A stretch of 64,000 bases of DNA, from contig JABTVC010000002.1 of NCBI GenBank assembly GCA_015075005.1, positions 850,259-914,258 on the forward strand. The letters run 5' to 3'. The stretch comes from Planctomycetia bacterium (GTDB lineage Bacteria > Planctomycetota > Brocadiia > Brocadiales > Brocadiaceae). The position numbers and the translations under genes were made by a program. Shown here piece by piece: positions 48,047-56,884 of the stretch (its first letter is position 1; each line of letters opens with the position of its first letter). The notes under the pieces are model-generated. The model was not told where the DNA came from, did not search any database, and worked only from the letters and a program-made list of their open reading frames with translations.

Positions 48047-48454
48047 TTAAATTTCCTTCGATAATATCAGTTCCGTTGATTTTACAATGGCTGTTACTTC
48101 GTCCCCCTCCTGAAGGTTCATTTCATGAAGTGAGGTATTGGTAATAATGGCATGGAGCATATCACCGTGAGACTCCACAAAAATCTTAGATAATATATCT
48201 CCCTGAATAATCTGTTTTATAACGCCCTTGACCCTGTTCCTTGCGCTCAGCATCCCCGAAAAGGATTTAGCAAGCAGGATATCCGTACCCTTGGCGATCA
48301 CAAAAATCGTGTCGCCCGCCGAAAGATGCATATCCTCACACGAAGCCCTTGTGATGATAATGCTGAGCGGTGTGTCCTTCCATACAATTTGGATGTGGGC
48401 ATGAATTTGCCCTTGAGTTATATTGACAATTGTTCCGCAAAGTCTATTTGCCAT
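48047..48454 (-). CDS. Molybdenum-binding di-TOBE protein (Mop/ModG type)
   Basis: A 135-residue protein made of two TOBE/Mop domains: 'RLCGTIVNITQGQIHAHIQI' to 'GDTIFVIAKGTDILLAK' and 'NRVKGVIKQIIQGDILSKIF' to 'GDEVTAIVKSTELILS'. Such molbindins bind molybdate or tungstate at subunit interfaces, either to store it or to sense it. The gene lies between modE and the porin operon, all on the minus strand. With the local ModE lacking its own TOBE part, this protein may supply metal sensing, though that is inference. Confidence 0.9.
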   Translation of the reverse strand: MANRLCGTIVNITQGQIHAHIQIVWKDTPLSIIITRASCEDMHLSAGDTIFVIAKGTDILLAKSFSGMLSARNRVKGVIKQIIQGDILSKIFVESHGDMLHAIITNTSLHEMNLQEGDEVTAIVKSTELILSKEI

Positions 48455-48564
48455 GCACTATTTTAATCACTCACTATTACAGATTTTACATCAGTTTCCT
48501 GGATTTACTCAATATCCCACGGGAAACCGTCTATTCATCTTTCGACGGAGATCAAGGCTAAGTC

Positions 48565-48598
48565 CCCTCCTTGCGAAGGATGGGATAAAGGGGAGGTT
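48565..48598. repeat. Short palindromic element, CCTCCTT-GCG-AAGGA variant
   Basis: CCCCTCCTTGCGAAGGATGGG followed by ATAAAGGGGAGG. It is a diverged member of the element family at 10620, in the gap between the Mop and ModE genes. Confidence 0.6.
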
Positions 48599-48634
48599 GA
48601 AAAATCCAAAAGCATTCTCCCTGACATTAGACAA

Positions 48635-48976
48635 TTACTGTTTCGTACTTACAAAAATATGCCTGAATTCCTTTTCCATCAACGAGGTCATCCTGTCGGA
48701 GAATTTTTTATATTTCAGAATGAGTTCCCTTGCTTCTGCTGTCAGGGTGGCCCCACCTCCACCCTTGCCCCCTGTGGTGACATCCAATAATCTTATGCCT
48801 AATGCTTTTTCTGTGGCCTTGATCTTTCCCCAGGCAGCTCGATATGACATACCCAGTTCTTTGGCAGCTGCATTCAACGACCCCAGCCGGTCTACAGCCT
48901 CCAGAAGCATTCTCCGCCCTTCAGCAAAGGCTACCCCGCCATTCTCTTCTAGCCACAGCTTGAATTTTATTTGCAT
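48635..48976 (-). CDS. modE: ModE-type regulator, DNA-binding domain only
   Basis: A 113-residue LysR-like winged-helix protein matching the N-terminal domain of ModE: 'WLEENGGVAFAEGRRMLLEAV', seen in part as 'GGVAFAEGRRMLLEA', then 'GSLNAAAKELGMSYRAAWGKI' and 'TTGGKGGGGATLTAEARELI'. The two C-terminal TOBE domains that bind molybdate in classical ModE are missing; a separate di-TOBE protein is encoded next door. A ModE-like box precedes it at 48996, which suggests autoregulation. Confidence 0.9.
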   Translation of the reverse strand: MQIKFKLWLEENGGVAFAEGRRMLLEAVDRLGSLNAAAKELGMSYRAAWGKIKATEKALGIRLLDVTTGGKGGGGATLTAEARELILKYKKFSDRMTSLMEKEFRHIFVSTKQ

Positions 48977-49276
48977 AAAGATCCTACGTTTTCACATTAT
49001 GCCTTAAACGACATAACGATGTCAAGAAATTATTTCCACCTGCTTTTGGTACACGCATTTTGAACACATCCCTGCGTCCCCATTGAGCAGGTGAAAAGCA
49101 ACGGCTGCTTTGGTTGCGGTTTTGTATTGTAAGAAATTTTCCCATTGCTTTTCATAGGTGCTTCTATTATCCTGAATTTTCGTTGTCGTATTTTCATTAC
49201 CAGAATACACCACTGCACGGGGAAGCAATATAATATTTCTGTGCCCCCAAGTCACTATTATAAAACAAACTCAATC
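48977..49276. other. Divergent intergenic region between modE and the repeat protein
   Basis: Exactly 300 bases that hold the modE promoter with box 3 and, on the other side, the promoter of the PDZ/repeat gene. An open frame running from 49145 into the downstream gene has no support before ATG 49277. Confidence 0.5.
48996..49017. promoter_or_regulatory. Predicted ModE-binding box 3, upstream of modE
   Basis: ATTATgccttaaacgacATAAC aligns without gaps to boxes 1 and 2, sharing the ACGACATAACG half. It lies 19 bases before the modE start codon on the minus strand. Confidence 0.6.
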
Positions 49277-51838
49277 ATGCTCAACAAAATAGTGCATTTC
49301 ATATTTTTTTATTTTTGTGTCCCCGCAATATCCACTGTGTACCCAAATACCTTTACCCTGGCGGATGAAGGCATACAGGTCTCTGTCGATGGGCAGCATT
49401 TTGATATCGGAAACTTCTTTACTCTTGAAGGAACGGGATTTAAGAAGGATGCGGTTAATTTTAATAAAGGCTGGCTGGGTATCTTTATGGAAAATGCCGA
49501 AGGGAAAGGCATTCTTATACAAGAGATCACACAGGGATCACCTGCTGCTGAGGCTGGTTTGAGGGTAGGGGATATTGTTACAAAGATTAACAATGTCTCT
49601 ACCCTTGGAAAAGACGGTCTCAACCTTATCCAATTTAAGAAGACCATGGAAGCCATTGGTGCAGGAGGCATGCCTGAACTCACTGCCCTCAGAGACGGTG
49701 CCGAAATGGTATTTGAACCCAGGCTTTTTGCGAAACTTCTCAAAAACGTACCTGAACCAATCACGTGTTTCATCTCAAAGAAAAATTCTGAGCTTACACA
49801 AGAGGACAAAAATACCCCGCCTTTATCAACCCCTTCGCAAGGAGGGAATGGAGGGGCAAAAAATCTGTTTTTGAATGAAAAGACTACGGCGTCTTCCTGT
49901 GCAAAACAGACAGGGACAAGTTTTATCGGCTTCGCCAGGAAAAACGAAAGATACAAGGATATGCTTGGCTCAATATTACAGCGCATTGGTGAAGAGGCAT
50001 ATGCCCGGGAAGGTTTCCAGTCTAATGAAGAGGCCAATCCGTTTCGTTTATCTCTGGTAAATTATCTTCTGTTGCATCCCCTCGATACCCCCAGGATTGG
50101 TCAGGCCATATATGATAGGTATTTTGATAACGATATCTGCGCTCAAATAGGTTTTGCGGCAGAATTGTTAGATGCCAAATTGAAATTGCTTAATAAGAAG
50201 CAGAACGCCACCCCTTCATCCCCTCCTTCGCAAGGAGGGGATGAAGGGGTGGTTGATAAATCTCCAAAGATTTCACCGGATACTGAACAATTACCAAAAA
50301 CGGAAACGACCTACTCACTACAAGGACAATTACAAGGTGTTATCGATAGCCTGGTAGCCTGTGTCTCTTCTGTACAAGGCGCATTCCATGACGTATCACA
50401 GGATGACGCTGAATTCTTGTATCAAAACGCCCATAAAATCTGGTTGCCTGATGAAAAGATAGCGCCGCAAGACCTTTCCAGGTTACTGGTGCTATCTCAA
50501 AAGGTGAATCTTGCAAGGTTGTTCGAGGCTGCAGTAACACTCCTGGAAAAGACAGACGTCCTGCAAAAGGCACATTTCGATGGGACGAAAACACCTGTCT
50601 CTCTGTTCAACATACCAGAATCCCTTCGCAGTGAAAATCATCAGGAAGGCACGGAAATACCTCAGAATTATGCCGGTGATATCTTGTTTATCCAGGATAC
50701 GAGCATCGGAAAAATTGTTGTGGGAGGAACAGGTACCTCGTATTACTATGCCGATGCGGCAGTAATTATCGACCTTGGCGGTGATGATTATTATTTTAAT
50801 AATGCAGGCTCATCCGGCAAAGATATCCCGGTCTCTATCTGTATCGATTTTTCAGGAAATGATGTCTACCATGCAAAGAACCCATTCTCGCAGGGTACCG
50901 GAAGGTTTGGAATTGGTCTCCTCATAGACTGTGAGGGAAACGACACCTATATAAGCCAGGATTTTTCGCAGGGGTCGGGCCTGTTTGGAGTCGGGTTGTT
51001 GGCGGACAACGATGGTAATGATTTTTATAGCGGCCATGTCGCAAATCAGGGAGTAGGCTTCTTTGGGGCAGGCCTGCTCAGTGACCTGTGCGGCAACGAC
51101 AGGTATTTTAGCCGGCAATTTGCCCAGGGTGTAGGATTTACCAGGGGGGTTGGCGCATTACTAGATGCCGATGGAAATGATTTCTACCTTACCGGGGGAG
51201 AGTACCCGGATTTCCGGGATCCGGGTAAATCCTTTCAGTCCATGTCTCAGGGAATGGGGATGGGCATAAGGCCAGAAGGGGCCATTGTGGGGGCATCGGG
51301 GGGTATTGGTATACTGATTGACCAGAAGGGGAACGATCAATACCACGGAGACTATTTTTCTCAGGGTAACGGCTATTATTTCTCCCTGGGTTTTTTGTGT
51401 GACAATGATGGCAACGACACCTATTACGCCGGCCGCTATGCCCAGGGCGCAGGTATTCATTCGGCTATCGGATTGCTGAAGGATTCAGCGGGCGACGATA
51501 CGTATGCAAGCAGTTTTGGTGTATCTCAGGGGTGTGGACACGACACCGGTATCGGGTTTCTGGTGGATGAGTGCGGGAATGATACCTATCGGAGCGAGAC
51601 CACCTCACAAGGTGCTGGTCTGGAAAAGGGCATTGGGGTACTGGCAGATTTTTGCGGGAATGACAGATATCAGGCACAGGGTAATAGCCAGGGCTTTTCA
51701 TCTCCGTCAAAAACCGAAGAAATAAGCGGCATAGGAATATTAATTGACAACCAGGGGGACCACGATATCTTTCATGATACCATTGCAGAAAATCTGTTAC
51801 TCTATCGAACTAATGGGGGGTTGGTATTAAATAAATGA
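49277..51838 (+). CDS. Secreted PDZ protein with a long tandem-repeat (beta-solenoid-like) domain
   Basis: An 853-residue protein. A signal peptide covers the first 25 residues or so; a PDZ domain follows at about 60-130 ('GWLGIFMENAEGKGILI', 'PAAEAGLRVGDIVTKIN'). A helical middle part is interrupted by two low-complexity inserts ending in 'PSQGG'. The C-terminal 350 residues are about eleven repeats of near 26 residues with the pattern 'GxGLLxDxxGNDxYxxxxxxQG'. The regular Gly-Asn-Asp/Tyr rungs suggest a beta-helix, perhaps calcium-binding like other GND repeats. I recognise no named family. ATG 49277 was chosen because it starts the signal peptide. Confidence 0.8.
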   Translation: MLNKIVHFIFFYFCVPAISTVYPNTFTLADEGIQVSVDGQHFDIGNFFTLEGTGFKKDAVNFNKGWLGIFMENAEGKGILIQEITQGSPAAEAGLRVGDIVTKINNVSTLGKDGLNLIQFKKTMEAIGAGGMPELTALRDGAEMVFEPRLFAKLLKNVPEPITCFISKKNSELTQEDKNTPPLSTPSQGGNGGAKNLFLNEKTTASSCAKQTGTSFIGFARKNERYKDMLGSILQRIGEEAYAREGFQSNEEANPFRLSLVNYLLLHPLDTPRIGQAIYDRYFDNDICAQIGFAAELLDAKLKLLNKKQNATPSSPPSQGGDEGVVDKSPKISPDTEQLPKTETTYSLQGQLQGVIDSLVACVSSVQGAFHDVSQDDAEFLYQNAHKIWLPDEKIAPQDLSRLLVLSQKVNLARLFEAAVTLLEKTDVLQKAHFDGTKTPVSLFNIPESLRSENHQEGTEIPQNYAGDILFIQDTSIGKIVVGGTGTSYYYADAAVIIDLGGDDYYFNNAGSSGKDIPVSICIDFSGNDVYHAKNPFSQGTGRFGIGLLIDCEGNDTYISQDFSQGSGLFGVGLLADNDGNDFYSGHVANQGVGFFGAGLLSDLCGNDRYFSRQFAQGVGFTRGVGALLDADGNDFYLTGGEYPDFRDPGKSFQSMSQGMGMGIRPEGAIVGASGGIGILIDQKGNDQYHGDYFSQGNGYYFSLGFLCDNDGNDTYYAGRYAQGAGIHSAIGLLKDSAGDDTYASSFGVSQGCGHDTGIGFLVDECGNDTYRSETTSQGAGLEKGIGVLADFCGNDRYQAQGNSQGFSSPSKTEEISGIGILIDNQGDHDIFHDTIAENLLLYRTNGGLVLNK
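49812..49860. repeat. Palindromic element inside the PDZ/repeat gene (first)
   Basis: CCCCGCC...CAACCCCTTCGCAAGGAGGGAATGGAGGGG lies in frame and is translated as 'TPPLSTPSQGGNGGAK'. It is related to the free elements at 10620 and 36342. Confidence 0.7.
50208..50254. repeat. Palindromic element inside the PDZ/repeat gene (second)
   Basis: GCCACCCCTTCATCCCCTCC, then TTCGCAAGGAGG and GGATGAAGGGGTGG: a nearly perfect long palindrome, in frame, translated as 'ATPSSPPSQGGDEGVV'. Confidence 0.8.
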
Positions 51839-51947
51839 GGCAATATGAGATGGTGTATTGCGAAATTCGGATTTTGGTTGTCATTCTGACAAAACTGCCA
51901 GAAACAATAAAAATCGAATCCAAAATTCGTAATCCGAAATTAATATA

Positions 51948-52907
51948 ATGTACATAGGTATTATTGAACGTAAGGGACACGTCCTAACCAAATCCACATT
52001 ACAATGCCTCAGTCAGGTAGCCTCGATTAATCCAACTTTGGGGTGCGTTCATCAATGCGCCTATTGCTATGCGCGGGGTTATTCGATGTATCCGGGCGAT
52101 GGCAAGGTGTTTGTGTATGGAAACATGCCTGAAAAGTTACGAAAAGAATTATCCACCCGACGGAAGCTGCCTGCCTATGTGTTTTTTAGCCCCACCTGCG
52201 ATGTCCTGCAGCCTATCCCGCAAGTGCTTCAGATAACGTATGACTTACTGCATATTTTATTGGAACATGGTGTTGGTATAAATTTACTTACCAAGGGCAG
52301 AATTCCCGCAAATTTTTTCCCGTTACTCAAGCAATACAAGAAATTAACGCATATTCAAATCGGTATTACTACGTTAGAACGGGATATTCAGAAAAAGATA
52401 GAACCCTATGCAGCAACACCGCGGGAAAGAATCCGGAACATGGAGCAATTATGTGCGATAGGTATTGTACCTGAAGTAAAGTTGGATCCGTTGATTCCCG
52501 GTGTAACTGATACTGCAGAGAATCTTACGGCCTTGTTTAAGGTACTTCAGAGGCTTGGTGTAAATTCCACGGGCATTAATTATCTGTTTCTGAGACCGCA
52601 AATAAAGAAGAATCTTCATAAGGCACTGGAAAACACGCCTTTCCTTTCAAAAATTTTGGAGCATTACCAAAATTGCAAGTCAATGAATTTGTTAGCTGAG
52701 CAATCCCGCGTGATTGCGTTAGGCGTGGACTATAGGAAGCAGGCTTATGAGAATATTTCAAGATGGGCAAAGGAATTTGGGATTTATGCCTATGTATGCG
52801 GCTGCAAAAATCCGGATATTACTGAAGAACCGCTGTGTGGTACGAACTGGGGTCGACATTTCGAAAAGATTTTGGTGCAGAAGCACCTGTTTAAAGAAGG
52901 TATCTAG
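51948..52907 (+). CDS. Radical SAM protein, spore photoproduct lyase-like
   Basis: A 319-residue radical SAM enzyme. The cluster motif is C33-x3-C37-x2-C40 in 'LGCVHQCAYCYARGY', the arrangement of the SPL-like group. The barrel includes 'VFFSPTCDVLQPIP' and 'GINLLTKGRI'. Near the C-terminus 'CGCKNPDITEEPLCG' adds three cysteines that could hold a second cluster. Substrate is unknown; similar proteins are annotated as SPL family or Rv2578c-like. It is not part of an evident operon. Confidence 0.8.
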   Translation: MYIGIIERKGHVLTKSTLQCLSQVASINPTLGCVHQCAYCYARGYSMYPGDGKVFVYGNMPEKLRKELSTRRKLPAYVFFSPTCDVLQPIPQVLQITYDLLHILLEHGVGINLLTKGRIPANFFPLLKQYKKLTHIQIGITTLERDIQKKIEPYAATPRERIRNMEQLCAIGIVPEVKLDPLIPGVTDTAENLTALFKVLQRLGVNSTGINYLFLRPQIKKNLHKALENTPFLSKILEHYQNCKSMNLLAEQSRVIALGVDYRKQAYENISRWAKEFGIYAYVCGCKNPDITEEPLCGTNWGRHFEKILVQKHLFKEGI

Positions 52908-53064
52908 CTTAGCATTCAGGAACTCCAATCACAAATCATCTATAGAAGCCACATAAATTTCAATACCACCCAACCACCCACTTTTTTTATGTCGCCGTGT
53001 CGAAATGCTTCGGTGAAATCAGGCGAAGGTTCTAACATAATTCACAATCATCTTTTGGAGGGAA

Positions 53065-53409
53065 TTACTTCTTGATGGTATCAATCTTTGCCGCCAGGAT
53101 GAAATCGCTTTCCGTCAGTCCATTAATCTTGTGGGTATAGATTGTAATTTCTACCTTGCCCCAGGTGAAGGTGATTACCGGATGGTGGCCTTGTTCTTCA
53201 GCGATTTCGCCTACCTTATTCACAAAATCCAGGGCCTTGCGAAAGTCAGGGAATTTAATGATTTTGAATAGATGGTGTTCTTCTACCACATCCCAGCCTT
53301 CCACCTGCTTCTGTAGCATTTGAAGCGCTTCGCCTTTCAGGGGAGGCACTCCACCTCTACAGGGTACACATGCTTTTGTGGCCAATTCTGACATCTGAGT
53401 ATCCTCCAT
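53065..53409 (-). CDS. Pterin-4a-carbinolamine dehydratase
   Basis: A 114-residue protein with the family signature 'HHPVITFTWGKVEITIYTHK', of which 'EEQGHHPVI' and 'IYTHKINGLTESDF' are the active-site parts; the N-terminal 'CVPCRGGVPPLKGE' is also typical. It dehydrates 4a-hydroxytetrahydropterin or acts in pterin/molybdopterin-related metabolism in bacteria without aromatic hydroxylases. It is adjacent to urocanase on the same strand. The start may be ATG 53394 rather than 53409. Confidence 0.9.
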   Translation of the reverse strand: MEDTQMSELATKACVPCRGGVPPLKGEALQMLQKQVEGWDVVEEHHLFKIIKFPDFRKALDFVNKVGEIAEEQGHHPVITFTWGKVEITIYTHKINGLTESDFILAAKIDTIKK

Positions 53410-53414
53410 AAAAC

Positions 53415-55100
53415 TTATTCAGGTATTATTACACCCTTTTCCTTTGCTACACGCAGAGACTCATCGTAACCTGCATCTGCGTGCCTTGCAATCCCGATCC
53501 CCGGGTCTGCCGTTAAGACCCTTTCAAGCCTCTCGTCTCTTTCTTTTGTGCCGTCCGCTACAATGACCATACCGGCATGGAGTGAATTGCCAATCCCCAC
53601 GCCACCGCCATGATGAAAACTTACCCAACTGGCACCATTTATGCCATTTAAGGCAAAGTTGATCAGCGGCCAATCTGCAACGGCATCGCTGCCATCTTTC
53701 ATATCCTCGGTCTCCCGATACGGAGAGGCCACGGACCCGCAGTCGAGGTGGTCTCTACCAATAACTACAGGCGCCCGGACAACACCATTTCTCACCATTT
53801 CGTTGATTATCAAACGCATCTTTGCGCGGTCACCGTATCCCAGCCAGCAGATCCTGGCAGGCAGACCCACCTGAGGTACCTTTTCTTTAGCAAGCTTTAT
53901 CCACCTTACAAGAGATGTGTCATCTGGGAAATTTTTAATAACGGCATCGTCAATCTTTTCAATATCCGCCTTGTCGCCCGACAGTGCTACCCACTGGAAC
54001 GGCCCTTTTCCCTGACAAAACAAAGGCCGTATAAATGCAGACACAAAGCCAGGATACCAATAACGTCCATCAGAGTCTCTCGTGGATACACCCGCCATCT
54101 CTGCCTGAGACCTCAGATTGTTGCCGAAATCGAAGCATATGGCTCCGGTTCGTTGCATTGCTAGCATGGCGTTTACATGCTCGGCAATGGCATCTAACAC
54201 CTTTTCCTTGTAAGCCCGCTTGTTCTTCTCCCGTAGCTTGTCGAGTTCCTGCACATTACCAATAGGTACATAAGACGTCAGGTCATGGGCTGGAGTCTGA
54301 TCTGTTACAACATCGGGGGTGATATTCCGTTTTGCCAGTTCAGGATAGACCTCTGCGGCGTTTCCCACCAAACCTACCGATAGGGGTAATTGTCTGGATT
54401 TGGCATCCATGATCCATTGAAGCGCTTCATCAAGGTTGTCGGTTATCTTGTCACAATAACCCTCTTTAACCTTTTTTTCTATGCGTTCTCTCCGTACTTC
54501 CACACACAGAATTGTCCCGCCATTCATGGTAACAGCCAAAGGCTGTGCGCTGCTCATACCGCCCATACCTGCTGTGAGCACGAATTTACCCCTAAGGGTA
54601 TCTGCATTGAATGCCTTTCTGGCGAGGGCTGCAAAGGTTTCGTATGTTCCCTGCAAGGTGCCCTGGGTGCCTATATAAATCCAGCTTCCCGCGGTCATCT
54701 GTCCATACATAGTAAGCCCCGCCTCATCATATCTGTCAAACACGTCCTGTTTTGCCCATGCAGGAACCAGGTTTGCGTTTGCAATAACAATGCGCGGCGC
54801 CCATTCATGGGTCCTTGCAATATATACAGGCTTACCCGATTGAACGCACAGGGTCTCGTCTTTTTTTAATGTCTTCAGGGCATGTACGATTCTTTGATAT
54901 TCCTTCCAGTTCCTTGCCGCGCGTCCTGTACCTCCATAGACGATGAGTTCTTCCGGCTGGATGGCCACATCGGGGTCGAGGTTATTCATCAACATCCGCA
55001 GGGCCGCTTCACTATCCCAGTTTTTGCAGGTAAGTGATGTGCCAGTGGGCGCCTTAATAGGCATCTGCGGTCTGAGTTCGTAAAACATCGGTCGGGTCAT
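53415..55100 (-). CDS. hutU: Urocanate hydratase (urocanase)
   Basis: Converts urocanate to imidazolone propionate in histidine degradation, using NAD as an electrophile. Typical stretches are '[16 protein letters not shown]', '[18 protein letters not shown]', '[15 protein letters not shown]', '[18 protein letters not shown]' and '[13 protein letters not shown]'. At 561 residues it is full length. No hutH or hutI is in the window, and the only other histidine-pathway gene, ftcD at 61866, is a relic. Confidence 0.95.
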   Translation of the reverse strand: MTRPMFYELRPQMPIKAPTGTSLTCKNWDSEAALRMLMNNLDPDVAIQPEELIVYGGTGRAARNWKEYQRIVHALKTLKKDETLCVQSGKPVYIARTHEWAPRIVIANANLVPAWAKQDVFDRYDEAGLTMYGQMTAGSWIYIGTQGTLQGTYETFAALARKAFNADTLRGKFVLTAGMGGMSSAQPLAVTMNGGTILCVEVRRERIEKKVKEGYCDKITDNLDEALQWIMDAKSRQLPLSVGLVGNAAEVYPELAKRNITPDVVTDQTPAHDLTSYVPIGNVQELDKLREKNKRAYKEKVLDAIAEHVNAMLAMQRTGAICFDFGNNLRSQAEMAGVSTRDSDGRYWYPGFVSAFIRPLFCQGKGPFQWVALSGDKADIEKIDDAVIKNFPDDTSLVRWIKLAKEKVPQVGLPARICWLGYGDRAKMRLIINEMVRNGVVRAPVVIGRDHLDCGSVASPYRETEDMKDGSDAVADWPLINFALNGINGASWVSFHHGGGVGIGNSLHAGMVIVADGTKERDERLERVLTADPGIGIARHADAGYDESLRVAKEKGVIIPE

Positions 55101-55239
55101 AGATAGGTATTCCTTATGGTGTTGGTACGAAAATAGGTTCGAATGTCTAAAAAACAGGCATTTCCATACCCTTTTGTGAGCCTTTGGCTCATGATGGTTT
55201 ACTGTAAAAACATCTTTTTTTTGTAAGTATTTTTCAGAA

Positions 55240-55431
55240 TTAAACTTCAGGGAGGAATTTGGCCAACTCCTGCATCCACTTCCAGGTTTCTGTCTTCATG
55301 TCTTCGGCCTCAACGCCGTCCTTGAATGAGTCCTCATTATCCTCAATAAAACAATAAATCTTTCCTAGAAATTCTTTCAACTCGGTAACTTGTTTCAGGA
55401 TATCCATTAGTATTTTCCTCCAGAAATCCAA
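55240..55431 (-). CDS. Small hypothetical protein
   Basis: A 63-residue (or 55-residue from ATG 55407) helical, acidic protein rich in Glu, Asp, Lys and Trp, with a central '[18 protein letters not shown]'. A GGAGG-like ribosome site (TGGAGGAAAA) lies upstream of the shorter start. No family recognised. Codon pattern and ribosome site support a real gene. Confidence 0.55.
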   Translation of the reverse strand: MDFWRKILMDILKQVTELKEFLGKIYCFIEDNEDSFKDGVEAEDMKTETWKWMQELAKFLPEV

Positions 55432-55737
55432 AAATTATTTTTACTATTTGGTGAATATTAAACCATAAAAATGTAAAAAACACAAAAATATAGTACGGGG
55501 CAAGAAAACAACTTGTGACGGCATGATTCTACTCCCATCCGATAGCGGCTTCTCTGCCATTTAAGGATACCGGCAGATGTTTCGCTTCGTTACGCCGTCT
55601 TTTCATTCTGAACTCATATCGTATGTGTTCCCGAAGGGGAAATGACAGCCTGGAAAACCAGGAAAAACAGTATACCGTATAAAGAGAAATACTGTGCCCG
55701 GAAGGGTCCGCGATGATAAAGAAACGAGAAAATTTGC
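55432..55737. other. Intergenic region without a recognised gene
   Basis: About 305 bases between the small protein and the barrel-sandwich gene. I see no frame, repeat or clear hairpin. Confidence 0.4.
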
Positions 55738-56862
55738 TTATGTCTCAATCATCTCAACGTTTGTCCGTGGGACAGTGGCTGTGGAACCATCGGGAAATTC
55801 GACGTCGAGGACACGAACGGTGGCCTCAGTTTCTATGACTTTTGGGGGGAAGGGGAGCGCCTTGATCTTGCCAATCCTTCCGAAATAGGGTACCCGGATG
55901 ACCCTCACAGAGTCTCCAACTTCCATGCCTCTGTTGATGGGCTTTTCCATCTCTTCTTCGGAGGCCTTTCCTGAATAGGGTATAATAATTTCCGGTCTCA
56001 CGACACCCGCGCGAATCTGGGTAGCGCCATTCATGGAAGTTTTGGCGCCTGAGCGGGATTTTAAAAGTTCGAACGTCCTTTGCGCCATGGGTATTTGTCC
56101 AAAACCTTCTGTGATAATGATGGTGATACCGATTTCTTCTGAGCCTGTAATGGCGACTCCCAGGTCATATCCGAGGAGTTTTCTGAGATCTTCATCATCG
56201 AACCCACCGACAATGATACCCTTGACACCAACCTTCTTTGCCTTGTCAATAGCATCGTGCTGGATAAATGCCCCCCCGGCAATGATCTTGTCCTTGTGGA
56301 TTGGTTGGATACGCTCCGCTGTAAGTATGTCACCAGGATTGTCCACGGCAATGGCAAGTTCACCCACGGTTTCTCCGCCCACCCCAAAAATACCCTGAAT
56401 AAAGGTAGCCGTCGTCTCCATAACGACGCCCTCTTTTTCTGTGACTTCTATGACGGTACCGTCTATGTGAGCAAATACTTGAATTGGTCTGGGGGGTTCA
56501 CGCAAAAGGACTTGCCCCGTTACATTCGATATAGTTTCAATCGTGCCGGTAATAGGCGAGAGCAATACGGTCTTCAACATCTTAATCCATGGTTTGGTTT
56601 CGGCAATGATTTCGTCTTTCTGAACAGTATCCCCTTCCTTTTTTAGCATGTATTCCCTGAGATCCTTGGGCTGAATACCTAACCGGTTTACGGCATTGAT
56701 AGCGTGTACCTTGCCAGGCAAATGGGTTTTAGCCACAATGTCTTCTGCCTTCAGGAGATCACCCTTTTTAACGATAACGTCACCCAATAAAGGCAGGATA
56801 CGATGGCTCGTGACCTTTGTCCGTTCAGATACACGTAAACCTGGGGTATATGCGTGGGTCAT
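55738..56862 (-). CDS. Barrel-sandwich/KOW-type protein paired with the MutL-like ATPase
   Basis: A 374-residue protein without signal peptide. The first half holds two lipoyl-like or barrel-sandwich hairpins ('VIVKKGDLLKAEDIVAKT', 'LLSPITGTIETISNVTGQVL', 'IDGTVIEVTEKEGVVMET'). The middle has an alpha/beta part with 'GVKGIIVGGFDDEDLRKLLG', and the C-terminal end a KOW-like 'GDSVRVIRVPYFGRIGKI'. No catalytic lysine for lipoylation is obvious. It begins 22 bases after the MutL-like gene, and I recall the same pairing in other phyla, but no function is established. Confidence 0.7.
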   Translation of the reverse strand: MTHAYTPGLRVSERTKVTSHRILPLLGDVIVKKGDLLKAEDIVAKTHLPGKVHAINAVNRLGIQPKDLREYMLKKEGDTVQKDEIIAETKPWIKMLKTVLLSPITGTIETISNVTGQVLLREPPRPIQVFAHIDGTVIEVTEKEGVVMETTATFIQGIFGVGGETVGELAIAVDNPGDILTAERIQPIHKDKIIAGGAFIQHDAIDKAKKVGVKGIIVGGFDDEDLRKLLGYDLGVAITGSEEIGITIIITEGFGQIPMAQRTFELLKSRSGAKTSMNGATQIRAGVVRPEIIIPYSGKASEEEMEKPINRGMEVGDSVRVIRVPYFGRIGKIKALPFPPKVIETEATVRVLDVEFPDGSTATVPRTNVEMIET

Positions 56863-56884
56863 GGTTTTTCAAAAACTCCTATTT

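Noticed and set aside
49145..49276. Upstream extension of the PDZ/repeat protein
   Set aside because: It would place 44 unconserved residues before a clear signal peptide and run through the promoter region.
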